Source: Corydoras sp. C115
Lineage: Eukaryota; Chordata; Actinopteri; Siluriformes; Callichthyidae
Length of the DNA: 64,000 nucleotides
Direction: 5' to 3'
Assembly (NCBI GenBank): GCA_019802505.1
Contig: JAFMOC010000030.1
Span: 2,193,501 to 2,257,500, forward strand
Position numbers and translations under genes: made by a program. Of the stretch, positions 24,506-36,200 are shown one piece after another (the stretch's first letter is position 1; each line of letters starts with the position of its first letter). Below the pieces are notes generated by a model. That model did not search any database. It had not been told where the DNA came from and saw only the letters and a program-made list of their open reading frames with translations.

Positions 24506-25138
24506 TCATGTTTTGTTCCTAGTAAAGATGCGCTCGGCGCGCAAAGTGAGATGCTGGAGCTGGTACTGCAGGACATCGGTGTCTGCGGGCTCGCTGAGAC
24601 TCATCTTGTCCAGATTGAGGTAGTCCAGAGACTTTGAGTGTGCCCGCTTGGCCTTGAGGAGGCAGAGGGGTAGCGGGCCGTGCAGGGCTTTGCTGGACTC
24701 GCCGGCTGTCGGTGACCTAAAACAGGCATCACTCGAGCTGGGCATTCGCCGTCGGCGCCGCCCGTTAATGGCAGGGATCTCATAGGGTTGGTAGTAACGG
24801 TTTTTGGTTTTATAAAGACGTGCAGTGCGGTGCAGCCCTAAATCCACCGGTTTCTGAATGGAGCTGGGCAAAGTCTCTGAGCCGTTCTTCTCCGGACCGG
24901 ACCACCTGTGGGCCAGCTTGAGGAGCTCTTCACCGGTTGTAAAGCCCACCAGGTAATTGGAGTTCATGTGGAGGATCTGATATCCTGAAACAGTACTTTT
25001 AATGGGCGAGCATGGTGTGCTGGAGCAGCGGGGCTTCTCTCCTTCAGGCTTTAGTGTGGCTTTGACCTCAGCAGCAGGTAGCGCAGACGCAGGGGCCCTG
25101 GATACTCCACTGACATCCAGCTCCATCTTTACAGACAT
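24506..25138 (-). CDS. macir: Macrophage immunometabolism regulator (C5orf30 / UNC119-binding protein)
   Basis: Uninterrupted 210-aa frame, close to the roughly 206 aa that I recall for the human protein. Conserved family stretches include GYQILHMNSNYLVGFTTGEE near residues 52-71, KNRYYQPYEIPAINGRRRRRMPS in the middle and KSLDYLNLDKMSLSEP towards the end. No signal peptide or membrane segment is seen. In mammals the protein binds UNC119, affects trafficking of lipidated proteins to cilia and restrains inflammatory macrophage metabolism. Whether it does so here is inference. The ATG lies 13 nt after an acceptor (TCCTCTAG|CCAGGCC at 25150), so the coding sequence is one exon preceded by non-coding exon(s), as in mammals. 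The presumed first exon is at about 26.95-27.06 kb. Confidence 0.93.
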   Translation of the reverse strand: MSVKMELDVSGVSRAPASALPAAEVKATLKPEGEKPRCSSTPCSPIKSTVSGYQILHMNSNYLVGFTTGEELLKLAHRWSGPEKNGSETLPSSIQKPVDLGLHRTARLYKTKNRYYQPYEIPAINGRRRRRMPSSSDACFRSPTAGESSKALHGPLPLCLLKAKRAHSKSLDYLNLDKMSLSEPADTDVLQYQLQHLTLRAERIFTRNKT

Positions 25139-25807
25139 GGCCTGGCTAGAGGATTACAAACACATTTAGAAAAGAATGTTGAGAAAGGATTCTTTTTAAA
25201 TCACTGCTTACATTCATCTTAATATCCTTGAGAGACAAACAGCATTAATGCTGTAATCTGTGGATTTGACATAAAATAGAGCCACATCTCCGAAGGGTGT
25301 CCGTCTGCCTAAATAACATGACATATGGTGATGCATGTTGAGTTGCCAAACACTTGGTCAATAACAGCACTGGCATAAAAATTGTTATTCAACAGTCTGT
25401 CGGCTGAGAGGAGCTTAAGTCCGTCTTCCACCATATTCTGTGTTTACAATCTTTCTGAGCTCGGTTTACTGAGCTGAAGCAGAATTGATGCAGTGGGTGC
25501 CGTTGGTGGGGAGATGGTATTTAAACAACGGCCTACATACTGGCCCCTCGACTGGCCATATGATTTTATTCATTACTATTAGGGTTCATTTCAATTATCT
25601 CAATACAATGACATCTGAATCACAGAAAAAAATGGTACTGCCTGTTAATGTGATGTGTATTATCTGAAGTTACAACTCGGTTTACCACCACCACCCTAGT
25701 GGAGAATTAAGTGGAAGATAATGAGCTGAGAAGTCTGGACTCATACTTCAAATTCTATTTAACATTAATAACATAATAATTAAAATAATAAACCATTATA
25801 ATAACAA

Positions 25808-26142
25808 GGGGCAGCACAGTGGCTTTGTGGTTAGCATGTTCTCCTCTCAGCGCTAGGGATTCCAGGTTCGAATCCCAATCTGGGTGGAGTTTCCATGTTC
25901 TCCCCGTGTCCTCCCACAGTCCAAAAACATGGATCAAGGTCAATTGAATTCTCCAAATTGCCCCATATAGTGTGTGTTTCGGGTGTGTGTGTGTCTGTGT
26001 GAGTGAGTTTGTGCCCAGCGATGGATTGGCAGCCTGGCCTAAGTGTATTTGCCCAGCGCCGAAAATGTTCTCCCTGGATGGGCATGGGGCACCCCCCCAC
26101 CCCCGCGACCCTAATAGAGGATAAAGCGGAAGATAATGGATG
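25808..26142 (+). repeat. SINE-A copy 8
   Basis: Near full length, in the presumed macir 5' intron. A short deletion removes part of the CTCCGGGTTCTCCGG block. The flanking repeat is imperfect (ATTATAATAACAA / ATTATAACAA). Confidence 0.88.
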
Positions 26143-26269
26143 GGTGAATTATAACAACAGTATAATATTAAAGAATGTACACACTGAAACCATGGTGATT
26201 TTTTTTATTATTATTTGCAATATTTCATGAGATTGATGCAGGTGAGATGTAGATTCTGCCAAAAATAAC

Positions 26270-26272
<3 letters not shown>

Positions 26273-26337
<65 letters not shown>

Positions 26338-26342
26338 TACAT

Positions 26343-26381
<39 letters not shown>

Positions 26382-26433
26382 CACATACATACATATGGGT
26401 TTGTATACATATATTATACGTATTTAAGGGTTT

Positions 26434-26514
<81 letters not shown>
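26273..26514. repeat. Compound (AT)n/(AC)n microsatellite
   Basis: Three blocks of alternating AT are separated by AC-rich and unique segments. This is highly variable DNA, and open frames through it are artefacts of low complexity. Confidence 0.95.
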
Positions 26515-26518
<4 letters not shown>

Positions 26519-26860
26519 TTGATTAATAAACATGTCTTTTTAAACATAGAAGTTGATATACAAAGGCGAGTTACATGATTTTTTGTCTTTTTGCGGCCTA
26601 AATGCTAATAGTTTAAGTCAATTGTAATGTACAGGCCAGTTTTACACTACTGTTACTGCAAACAATGACCAAAAAAACATTTAAATAAAGGAATTCCTCA
26701 TTATTCTTTTGATTATAAACACTGAATGGTAAAATAAAGGCACAGCGTCTCAGCTGCTGATTAGCACGAAGCCCTCAGCATCTTTCACCGGCGGCTGCAA
26801 AATAACTGGAGCCCGATTCAGCAACGTTGTAACATCTCGTTATCACAAAATGAGCTTTAT

Positions 26861-27197
26861 AATAAAGCAGTCAGATTAAACCTGCCGTCATATTATCATA
26901 TCTTTCGATTTATTAAGAGGTAGATGAATTAAAACACACAACAGACCTGTTCCGTTTAGCCAGCTCCGTCCGTACACGCCTTGGCTTGTCAGTGTAGTAG
27001 CAGGATTATGGGAGGCCACCGGAGTCAAAACCTCCAACTCTCACTGGCGCCCCCTCCCGAAACCAGCATCAAGTCACGTCAGCATGCTTGATTAATAAAT
27101 GTAAACACAAACATAAAAAAAATTATTAAAACATCCCATAAAAATACAGTTTTGGGCACATGTAGACAGGAAGTGTAGAAAATGGCAGTCACAGTTC
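26861..27197 (-). promoter_or_regulatory. macir: macir upstream region, copy A (presumed promoter and first exon)
   Basis: Relatively GC-rich segment. On the minus strand it carries an exon-like end (CGGAACAG|GTCTGTTG, donor at about 26946), an upstream TGACGTGA CRE-like site (27081-27074) and a GC-rich block around 27045-27060. It lies upstream of the macir coding exon in the right orientation, so it is the best candidate for the macir start region. A second copy lies at 27200-28247. There is no transcript evidence. Confidence 0.45.
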
Positions 27198-27272
27198 TTT
27201 ATAATAAAGCACTTAGATTGAACCTGCCGTCATACGCTCATATCATTTGATTTATTAAAAGCTAGATGAATT

Positions 27273-27962
27273 AAGGCGGCACGGTGGCTTAGTGGTTAGC
27301 ATGTTCTCCTCTCAGCGCTAGGGATTCCCGGTTCGAATCCCCATCTGGGTGGAGTTTCCATGTTCTCCCCGTGTCCGCGTGGGTTTCCTCCGGGTTCTCC
27401 GGTTTCCTCCCACAGTCCAAAAACATGGATCAAGTTAATTCATTCATTCATTATCTCCCGCTTTATCCTCTATTAGGGTCGCGGTGGGGTTCCCCATGCC
27501 CATCCAGGGGAGAACGTCTCGGGCGCTGGGCAGATAGACCCAGGACAGGGCGCCAATCCATCGCTGGGCACACACTCACTCACACAGACACACTCTATAT
27601 GGGGCAATTTTTGAGAATTCAATTGACTTGATCCATGTTTTTGGACTGTGGGAGGAAACCCACGCAGACACGGGGAGAACATGGAAACTCCACCCAGATG
27701 GGGATTCGAACCGGGAATCCCTAGCGCTGAGAGGCGAACGTGCTAACCACTAAGCCACCGTGCCGCCCGGATCAAGTCAGTTGAATTCTCAAAATTGCCC
27801 CATATAGAGTGTGTCTGTGTGAGTTACTGTGTGCCCAGCGATGGATTGGTGCCCTGTCCTGGGTCTATCTGCCCAGCGCCCGAGATGTTCTCCCCTGGAT
27901 GGGCATGGGGAACCCCCCACCGCGACCCTAATAGAGGATAAAGCGGGAGTTAATGAATGAAT
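27273..27962 (+). repeat. SINE-A copy 9, interrupted by copy 10
   Basis: The 5' part is 27273-27437 and the 3' part 27770-27962. The copy inserted into upstream region copy B and duplicated TAGATGAATTAA on both sides. This gives a clear order of events: duplication, then this SINE, then copy 10. Confidence 0.9.
27438..27769 (-). repeat. SINE-A copy 10, nested inside copy 9
   Basis: Full-length, opposite orientation. GGATCAAGTTA on one side and GGATCAAGTCA on the other mark the duplicated target inside copy 9. Confidence 0.9.
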
Positions 27963-28639
27963 AGATGAATTAAAACACACAACAGACCTGTTCAGTTTAA
28001 CCAGCTCCGTCCATACACGCCTTGGCATCTCAGTGTAGTAGCAGGATTATGGGAGGCCACCAGAGCCAAAAATCCTCCAACTCTCACTGGCACCTGCTTC
28101 CAAATCCAGTGTCAAGCTACATCAGCATGCTTGATTAATAAATGTAAACACGAACATCTAAAAAAATAATAATAATAAAAATCACATAAAAATACTTACA
28201 GTTTCGGGCACATGTAGACAGGATGTGTAGAAAATGGCAGGCACAGCTGTGCATTTCTCTTTATTTGATGATACAGGATCATATTCGGTGTATGCAGTTG
28301 ATCACACACTAAAGTATTGCTAAATATTGACTTCATACATTTTTCATAAAACAGCACTATCTGTAATACAGTGTATGCACTGAAAGCTATTAAAACAGTC
28401 ATGATTTAGTTTCTTTTCGGTTACTGAGGTACAAATACACATCTGTATGTATCCTTACAATGACGTCTGTAACAAAACAGCGGTTTACCTAGATGCAAAT
28501 ATTTACGCCATAGGATTACATTGTACAGCAGGACTGCAGCTGAATTTCCCTTCAATGTTCTGATAAACAACAAGATCACATCATCCTGTAGCTCAGAAAA
28601 AAACAAGTGGTAAACGTACAATGTGCTGTAATTAATTGA

Positions 28640-28815
28640 AACTTTTTTTTTTTTTTTTTTTTTAAATCCTATACTAGTGACTAGGAGTCGCAGGTTCCCC
28701 ATGCTCATCCAGGGGAGAATGTTTCAGGTGCTGGGCAGATACACCCAGGACAGGGTGCCACACAGACATATACACTATATAGTGGTAATTTAGATCAGCC
28801 AGTTGAATGAATCGA
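28640..28815 (-). repeat. SINE-A copy 11, old fragment
   Basis: About 150 bp of degraded inverted SINE body next to a run of about 20 T (28641-28661). Confidence 0.65.
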
Positions 28816-30211
28816 TGTTAAAAAATCAAAATTATGAGGACACATCTGATCTCCAAGGTTTCGTATGATGTAATTTACTGCGTTCAAAGTTTTCCTCATC
28901 CATCACAGGTAAACTCTCAAACACCAGTAAACTCTCAAACACCAGAACACTGTTAGATGATTATACTATAGTTTAACTCTTAATCAAAGCTCAATCATTC
29001 ATTTAAGATAAACTTCGTGTTTTTGTTACCCAAGACACATTGTAGCTAAAATCTGAAATTTTGTCCAGTGAGTTATGAAACAATAAAGCCAAATAAAATT
29101 TATATTAAAATGAATTAATTTTAAAATAATAATGCAGATTTTATGATCTGACAACAGAAGGAACAGAAATATAACCATATGACAACAATGAACATAAACT
29201 TATTTTCTTACATTTAAAAAGTGTTAAGTTATATTAAATAATATGAAATAGTATTCTAATAGCTGTAAAGAGCTTGGTTGACAAAAAAGTAAAGCTTTGG
29301 GGAAAAAAAAAAAAAAAAAAAATCAGAAAATAAAAACAATTACAGTGCTACACAAAGGCAACTTAGGATACTTAAGTAAAGTAAGGTCAACCATGATACA
29401 ACACCCATGGAGCAATGAGAGGTAAAGACAACAGTACAGGTCAAGGTTTTGTTCTAAAGAGAACTGTGCACTCGAGTTTACATGAAATATTGTTGTACAT
29501 TTCGCAGCAAGTGTTTTTTTTTGTCATTTTTTCCTGATATTCATTAAGTAAATGTGTCATTTGGCCAAGGGGTCCCTTATTTTGTAACGACAGCAGTATG
29601 TACCAGTGCAGAAATAGGAAGTTATTAAAAAGTTACAACACATTGCACCAAGGTTTATTCCTGATTTACATACATACATGTTTATAAGGATGGAATCATA
29701 CGTGATGAAACATTCTTGCGGTATATAACAGGATTTTCAAGACAGATAGCTCATCTCTACATTTCTGACAAAAAAAAAAGATAATAGTAATAAAAAATAG
29801 GACTTTTTTTACTTAATTAATTTACATTCTGAATTGTTTGCGCCAAGAAGTGCTGGGGTAATTCCATTTTAGGAATATTTAAAATAGACTACTCTAAAAA
29901 TATTCTGATGACCATCTATATGATTGACAGCCTAAGATTCAAATATACAATATAATAGTAATACATAGTTTTAAAAGTGTGCTCTGGTGAACATTCAGTC
30001 ATATGCTGAGCAAATCAACTTTTGGCATCCAAGAGTCTTTTGGCATCTCAGGTCTGATATACTTTCCAAATGATAAGGTTTGATAAATTCACATTCTTTC
30101 AATGTTTAATTACAGATAAAACATGATTCCTTTACGTTACAGGAATCCACAAACGGCAGTCTGCACAATTCAGCTGCATGGCACAGTGCTAGCTGTTTTA
30201 TTAAAGAGGAT
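28816..30211 (-). other. ppip5k2 3' UTR or downstream spacer
   Basis: No coding frame. A minus-strand AATAAA at 29658-29653 is a plausible ppip5k2 poly(A) signal, giving a 3' UTR of about 550 nt. The rest is AT-rich, with poly-A at 29310-29329. Confidence 0.35.
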
Positions 30212-33200
30212 TCATGGTTTTGTGGAATCTATGTCATTCGGCATCTTCGACATAGCTGAGGATACGCTTTGTTCCTTTACAGTTCCAGGTTGTGCAGAAG
30301 AGGTTTGCATTTTATCAAAACTTTGTTGTTCATGAAATGATTGTTTGTATTGCTTTGCATCAGCCACGCGTGTCAGAGGTTCTGCACCTGCAGCGCTGGA
30401 TTGTTTTGATATGACATGGTCATGATGAGATACCTGCTGTGTTCGATTAACACTTTCTGGGCTTTGCTCGATTGAGACACTACAGCACGCTGCCCAGACT
30501 TGAGTTTGGGTCGATGCTCGGTCCTCTTGAGTTTCTTGGAAGTCTGACTGGGTTTTACATGATAAAAATTCATTCGACGATGGCAGAGAAAAGCCTGAGC
30601 TGTTAATAGCAGTGTCGTCATGCTGTGCTGTATTAGGCTGAGCAGGTGCCTTATTTTCTATTGATAGCGGAGATAAGCGCCGTTGAAACACTGCTTCTCC
30701 GATAGCACCAGGTTGAGCAATATCAGGTGCTCTGCAGGGCGAACCTCCACTAACTGAAGAAAAAAAAAAAAACAATTAATTTCTCAATATCACTGTAATA
30801 TTTCTGATTCTGTACATAAAAGCTACCAAAATGTTGATCATCCTGTGTCCGAACAGCAATCGTGTATACACATACAGCTCATACATTATTCTTTGAGAAA
30901 AACAATGATGAACCACAAATTACAAGACATTATCAAATCTATTTAGTTTAACATTTCAGGTAATTTCATGTTGTATATCAACATTCGGGCAGTTTTTATA
31001 AACAAAATCAGAAATGTTAAAAATAAACACAATACTAATCAATATTGTGAAATACATGTTTTGTTCAAATGTGTAATATTGATTTTCACAAGATTTTCAG
31101 GTTTATGACAGAATGACATGCTTGATATTGATTAAGAAATCTGACTTTATTTCATTCATTCATTATCTTCTGCTTTATTCTATATTAGTGTCGCGGGGGG
31201 GTTCCCCATCCAGGGGAGAACGTTTCGGGCACTGGGCAGATAGACCCAGGACAGGGTGCCAATCTATCGCTGGGCACACACACACACTATATGGGGCAAT
31301 TTGAAGAACTCATTTGACTTGATCCATGTTTTTGGACTGTGGGAGGAAACCAGAGAACCTGGAGGAAACCCACGGGGACACGGGGAGAACATGGAAACTC
31401 CACCCAGATGGGGATTCGAACAGGGAATCTCTAGTGCTGAGAGGCGAACGTGCTAACCACTAAGCCGTGCCGCCCTGACTATTTTACAAAACCAAAATCT
31501 ATACAGACCATACAGCTATACCTGTACAAAGCGACTCACATGCCTAACTAATCAATGCACAACCAGTCATTAAGCTAAGTAACAGTCTCGCCATCACATC
31601 AATAAATCCATAAAGAACTAAAGCAACTGGAGAGTCATTGCTTAACGTGAACAGGATGAATGTCTGTATTGACCATATGCACAATGTCTAGGATGTTTAG
31701 AATGGCCAAAAAATGTTGAGTTGAGTTTTGAGATCAAAATAAATAATTAAATCAACATGTAAAATCTATTAAGAAAATATGCAATATCCATCCATCCATT
31801 ATCATCTGCTTTAACCTCTACTAGGGTTGGGGGCGGGGGGGGTTCCCCATGCCCATTCAGGGGAGAACGTTTCGGGCGCTGGGCAGATACACCCAGGACA
31901 GGGCACCAATCTATCACTGGACACACACTCACTCACAGAGACACACTGTATATGGGGCAATTTGGAGAATTCCATTGACCTTGATCCATGTTTTTGGACT
32001 GTGGGAGGAAACCAGAGAACCCGGAGGAAACCAACGCGGACACGGGGAGAATATGAAAACTCCACCCAGATTGGGATTCGAACCGGGAATCCCTAGTGCT
32101 GAGAGGAGAACATGCTAACCACTAAGCCACCGTGCCACCCACCCAGTAATTCTACTCAAAATTATATTTTGAATAAAAAAAATCTAAAGTATAAATAATT
32201 TACATCAGAAATTGTTGGTGTTAACAATGAGTTCATCAAAACTGCTGCTGCAATACAAGTTTTAACTGATGTAATGACCTTTTACAGGAATACCATACCA
32301 ACTAAACCGCAGAGCTAATTCTGGTACATTCAGCTATAAATGATTGTTGGTATAGATTAGAAATGACAAATTAATAGTTATTGTAACTTATAAATGAGCT
32401 GTTTACTTGCCTGAAGCAGGTCGTTCTGGTGTCTTCCTCATCAGGGTAAATGGGCAGGGTAAAACCTTTGCAGGAGTGTAAGTGTTCAAAGGAGCCTTCC
32501 TTCCTTGAACATCTAGCAAATACAAATAAACATCACAACAATTCAGAGGTTTTTACACAATACCTGAAATTCTTTAACATGTTGTATAATAAATTTCAGA
32601 TTTTAATACCTGGAGAGCAAGCTGCTACACTAAACAGGGACTCTTGGGATATGGCAATGGAGGCAAGGAAGTCATCAACCTGTTTGAGCGAGAGTGAATT
32701 GTGGAGGGTCTCCAGTGGGCAGATGGAGGGAACCATGGAATACAACTCAAAGCCTTAAATAAAATATAAAGCACACAGGTGAGAGGTCAGAAATATGGTG
32801 GTTGGACTAAAAGTTCTACAAACATCTGGCACATGAAGACACACAAATAATGACGTTTCATTTCTTGGGAAGAAAACAAGGAGCAACAGCACCATCAAAC
32901 AGGAGTTTGAGGTGGGCGGAATGGTAGCGGATGGGTCACACAGGGTACAGTACAGTACAAACTCACATCTACCTACCGCATCATCAGCCAGGATGATGCT
33001 ACAGAGTAAGAGCCGAGTCTTACTCACCTCACATGTACTCTTTATTACACAAACAACTGAATTATTAAAAAACTCTCATTTCTGATCTGGTACTCCAACT
33101 ACAAAATGATTCCATTTTTGCCTCAAACCTTTATTTTTGTAAAGAGTTGTTCTTTTTTTGCAAACTCAAGTGTGTAAAATGTGTCAAAATATATCAGTCA

Positions 33201-36200
33201 TTAAACATTAATAAATTATCCGTCTAAAATAAGTCATGTTAGAAGGGAACAGGTTTTTTTTTAATTAAATATATAAATGTCTAACAATATAAACAACGTT
33301 TTTCCAAACCAAACTAGCTAACTTTACTGAACAGATGAAAAACTTTTTAAAATGTAGATGCCTGCATGAACATTGCTTTTAAAACAATTTACTGGAACTG
33401 TTTAACAAAAAAAAAAACAAAAAAAACAAATAGAATTCACCTCATTAGAATTAATTAACTACATGGTATGAAAAGCTGCCCAGCGATAGATTGGCGCCCT
33501 GTCCTGGGTGTAACTGCCCAGCGCCCGAAACGTTCTCCCCTGGATGGGCATGGGGAAGCCCCCCGCAACCCTAATATAGGATAAAGCGGAAGATAATAGA
33601 TGGATGGATGGGTATGAAAAGCGGGGCATGGTGGCTTAATGGTTAGCACGTTCGCCTCTCAGCGCTAGGGATTCGCAGTTCGAATCCCAATTCCATGTTC
33701 TCCCCATGACCGCATGGTTTTCCTCCGGGTTCTCCAGTTTCCTCCCACAGTCCAAAAACATGGATCAAAGTCAATTGAATTCTCCAAATTGCCCCATATA
33801 GAGTGTGTCTGTGTGAGTGAGTGTGTGCCCAGTGATTGATTGGCGCCCTCTCCTGGGTGTATCTGCCCAGCGCCCGAGATGTTCTCCCCTGGATGTGCAT
33901 GGGGAACCCCCCCCCGCGACCCTAATATAGGATAAAGTGGAAGATAATGGATGGATGGGTATGAAAAGCTGCCATGTCTGTCATCAATTCACTACATTTC
34001 GGTCCTAGCTGCTATTTTATAAAACATACGAATTCTGAATTCCACGCCCGTACTTATACACAGAAATTGCTGCTACATACAATTCAAGTTTATCCTTCGT
34101 TATGTCATGGTTCAAACACGATTCAAACACCTCACCAGAAACTGGAAGAGTTTTATTACATTTTTTGGTGAGTTTTAAGATCCAATAAAATTAAATGCTA
34201 CCAAGGCACGTAATAGTAGAAAAGTTAACTTATAATAAGCAGTGACACTTATTATGTTCTCCTTTTCAGTGCCTGGCTTTTACGTCAGACAATCCATTTG
34301 TTAAGAATTAGGACCGCAGTTGCTAGTCAGGCATTACACCCCAACATCAGTGCTCAACCTCATTGACGTACTTGAAGTGCAGTGTAGCTTTCAGATTACA
34401 AAAAAATCCTTCTTTGATTTTTCCTTTCATCCTTGAGTTCAAGCAGTAAACTCAGATGAGGATTTTACTTTCAAGTAACATGCTTCAGTTTGTTCATTAA
34501 AAAATAATAATATCTATATTAAATGACTAAATAAAACCTTGTTATTCATTATAAGAATAAACATACCACCAAGTCGATTTTATAAAGTATGTTTAAAGTT
34601 ATTATAGACATTTTTAACAACAGTGTATATTTGGCTACTCACCCAAGACGTCCAGGATGAAATCAGAACTTCAAATACAATCAGAGTAAGTGTAATGCTA
34701 CCAACACAATGTTACACGACTGCTCAGAGGATGAATCAAAATCAAACACTGGGGCTGTAACTTAAATAAAAAAGACGGCCAACTAAAGCTAAAAACAAAA
34801 ACAACAACTGCCAAGAGGATACAAATGGATAAATTAAACATAATTAACACTTACCACAGAACAAACCCGGAAACACTGACCCATTTAGTATAGCAGAAAA
34901 AAAACAAAACAATAAAAAAAAAGAATATTTTATACACCCAAATATTTTTGGAACTAATTTTAGAATAAAATATAATCTGTTCTCTCAATGTATATTTACT
35001 ATGTTAGCAATATTAAATTTAAAATATTTAAATTAAAATAAGCGCATTGCTATCCATAAGTCTATTGAACACTAGTGCAAATTTTACAACCAATAAAGTG
35101 TGGCCTGGACATTTATTAAATATGCTTTCATTTACACAACGCAAACCTACAGCTTTTGAACAGTTTTTTTTTATGAATCTACTTGACTTTGTATAGTGTT
35201 GCTTGGAAGTTTTGTGAACCCTTTGAATTTCAATATTTCAAAATTAATATAAAAACCAAAAACATCTGACTGACATTCAAGCAGGTCCTCAAAATAGATA
35301 CAGTGCAACCAGTTTAAACAACTGATAAATCAAACTCTCTCTCTCTCTCTCCCTCTTGGTATCAACTGTAAAGTATTATTATATTTGGTCATTGATGTAT
35401 TATAAAAAAATGAATCAATTATACATATTTAATAGATGCAAAACAAAATGAGATTTTAGTTCATGTGTGAACAATGTGTGAATGCATCCGGTTTTCATAA
35501 AAAATCTATGTCTGAGGAAAACATATGCATCATGTGTTAAAAAACAAAATCAGGCTGAAAAAAATCTCACAAAATGATCCTTTAAACACTGGCAGCATGG
35601 CAGCATTAGCACTTCAGTTAATGACAAAGCATTGCTGCCTGTTTGTGTATTTAATCTATTCCTGTCTCATCCATGTAAACGTTAACAAAGTCTTGATTTA
35701 GATCCTGTGTTAAACCATGTTGGTGGTGGATTCACAGAGCAGGCATGTTCTGCCACATAGGAGTCAGAAGAACAGACCAAACACAACATTAAGCAACTTA
35801 TTCACAAAAGAATTATTAAAAAATTATAATGTTTTAAAATGACTGTCCTGACCCAGGACAGTGCACACAGGAAGCTTCACACAGCTAAGATTCACATACG
35901 TTGTCAGATCTACATGTAATAATGGATCATTTTATTTAAAAAATTCAATATTAAAAATGTAAATACAAAACATTGTTTTATGCTTCTTTCAGGAACCGTG
36001 TGAAAATCTAAGATGGTTGGTTCTAATATTTAAAAATACAAAAAAATTATTAAGGGTTTAAAAACTTTCAAGCACCACAGCAACACCTTGCAGCAAACTG
36101 CCACAGAAAGCTTATTTTCTTGATTATTGCCTAACGAAACAGCACACGTGCACATGGTCTCAATCACGCTGCAAAAGCAGCTTCAAAGCAGCATCTGTGA

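Larger units (their letters stand above)
27200..28247 (-). repeat. macir upstream region, copy B, split by SINEs
   Basis: Diverged duplicate of 26861-27197. The first part is 27200-27272 and the rest is 27961-28247. The donor-like CTGAACAG|GTCTGTTG is kept, but the CRE-like site and part of the GC-rich block have changed. Landmarks shared by both copies include AACCTGCCGTCAT, GCAGGATTATGGGAGGCCAC and TTGATTAATAAATGTAAACAC. Confidence 0.85.

Noticed and set aside
26149..26547. 132-aa Tyr/Ile-repeat frame, and similar ones at 38733-39064 and 43781-44023
   Set aside because: Translations of (AT)n arrays.
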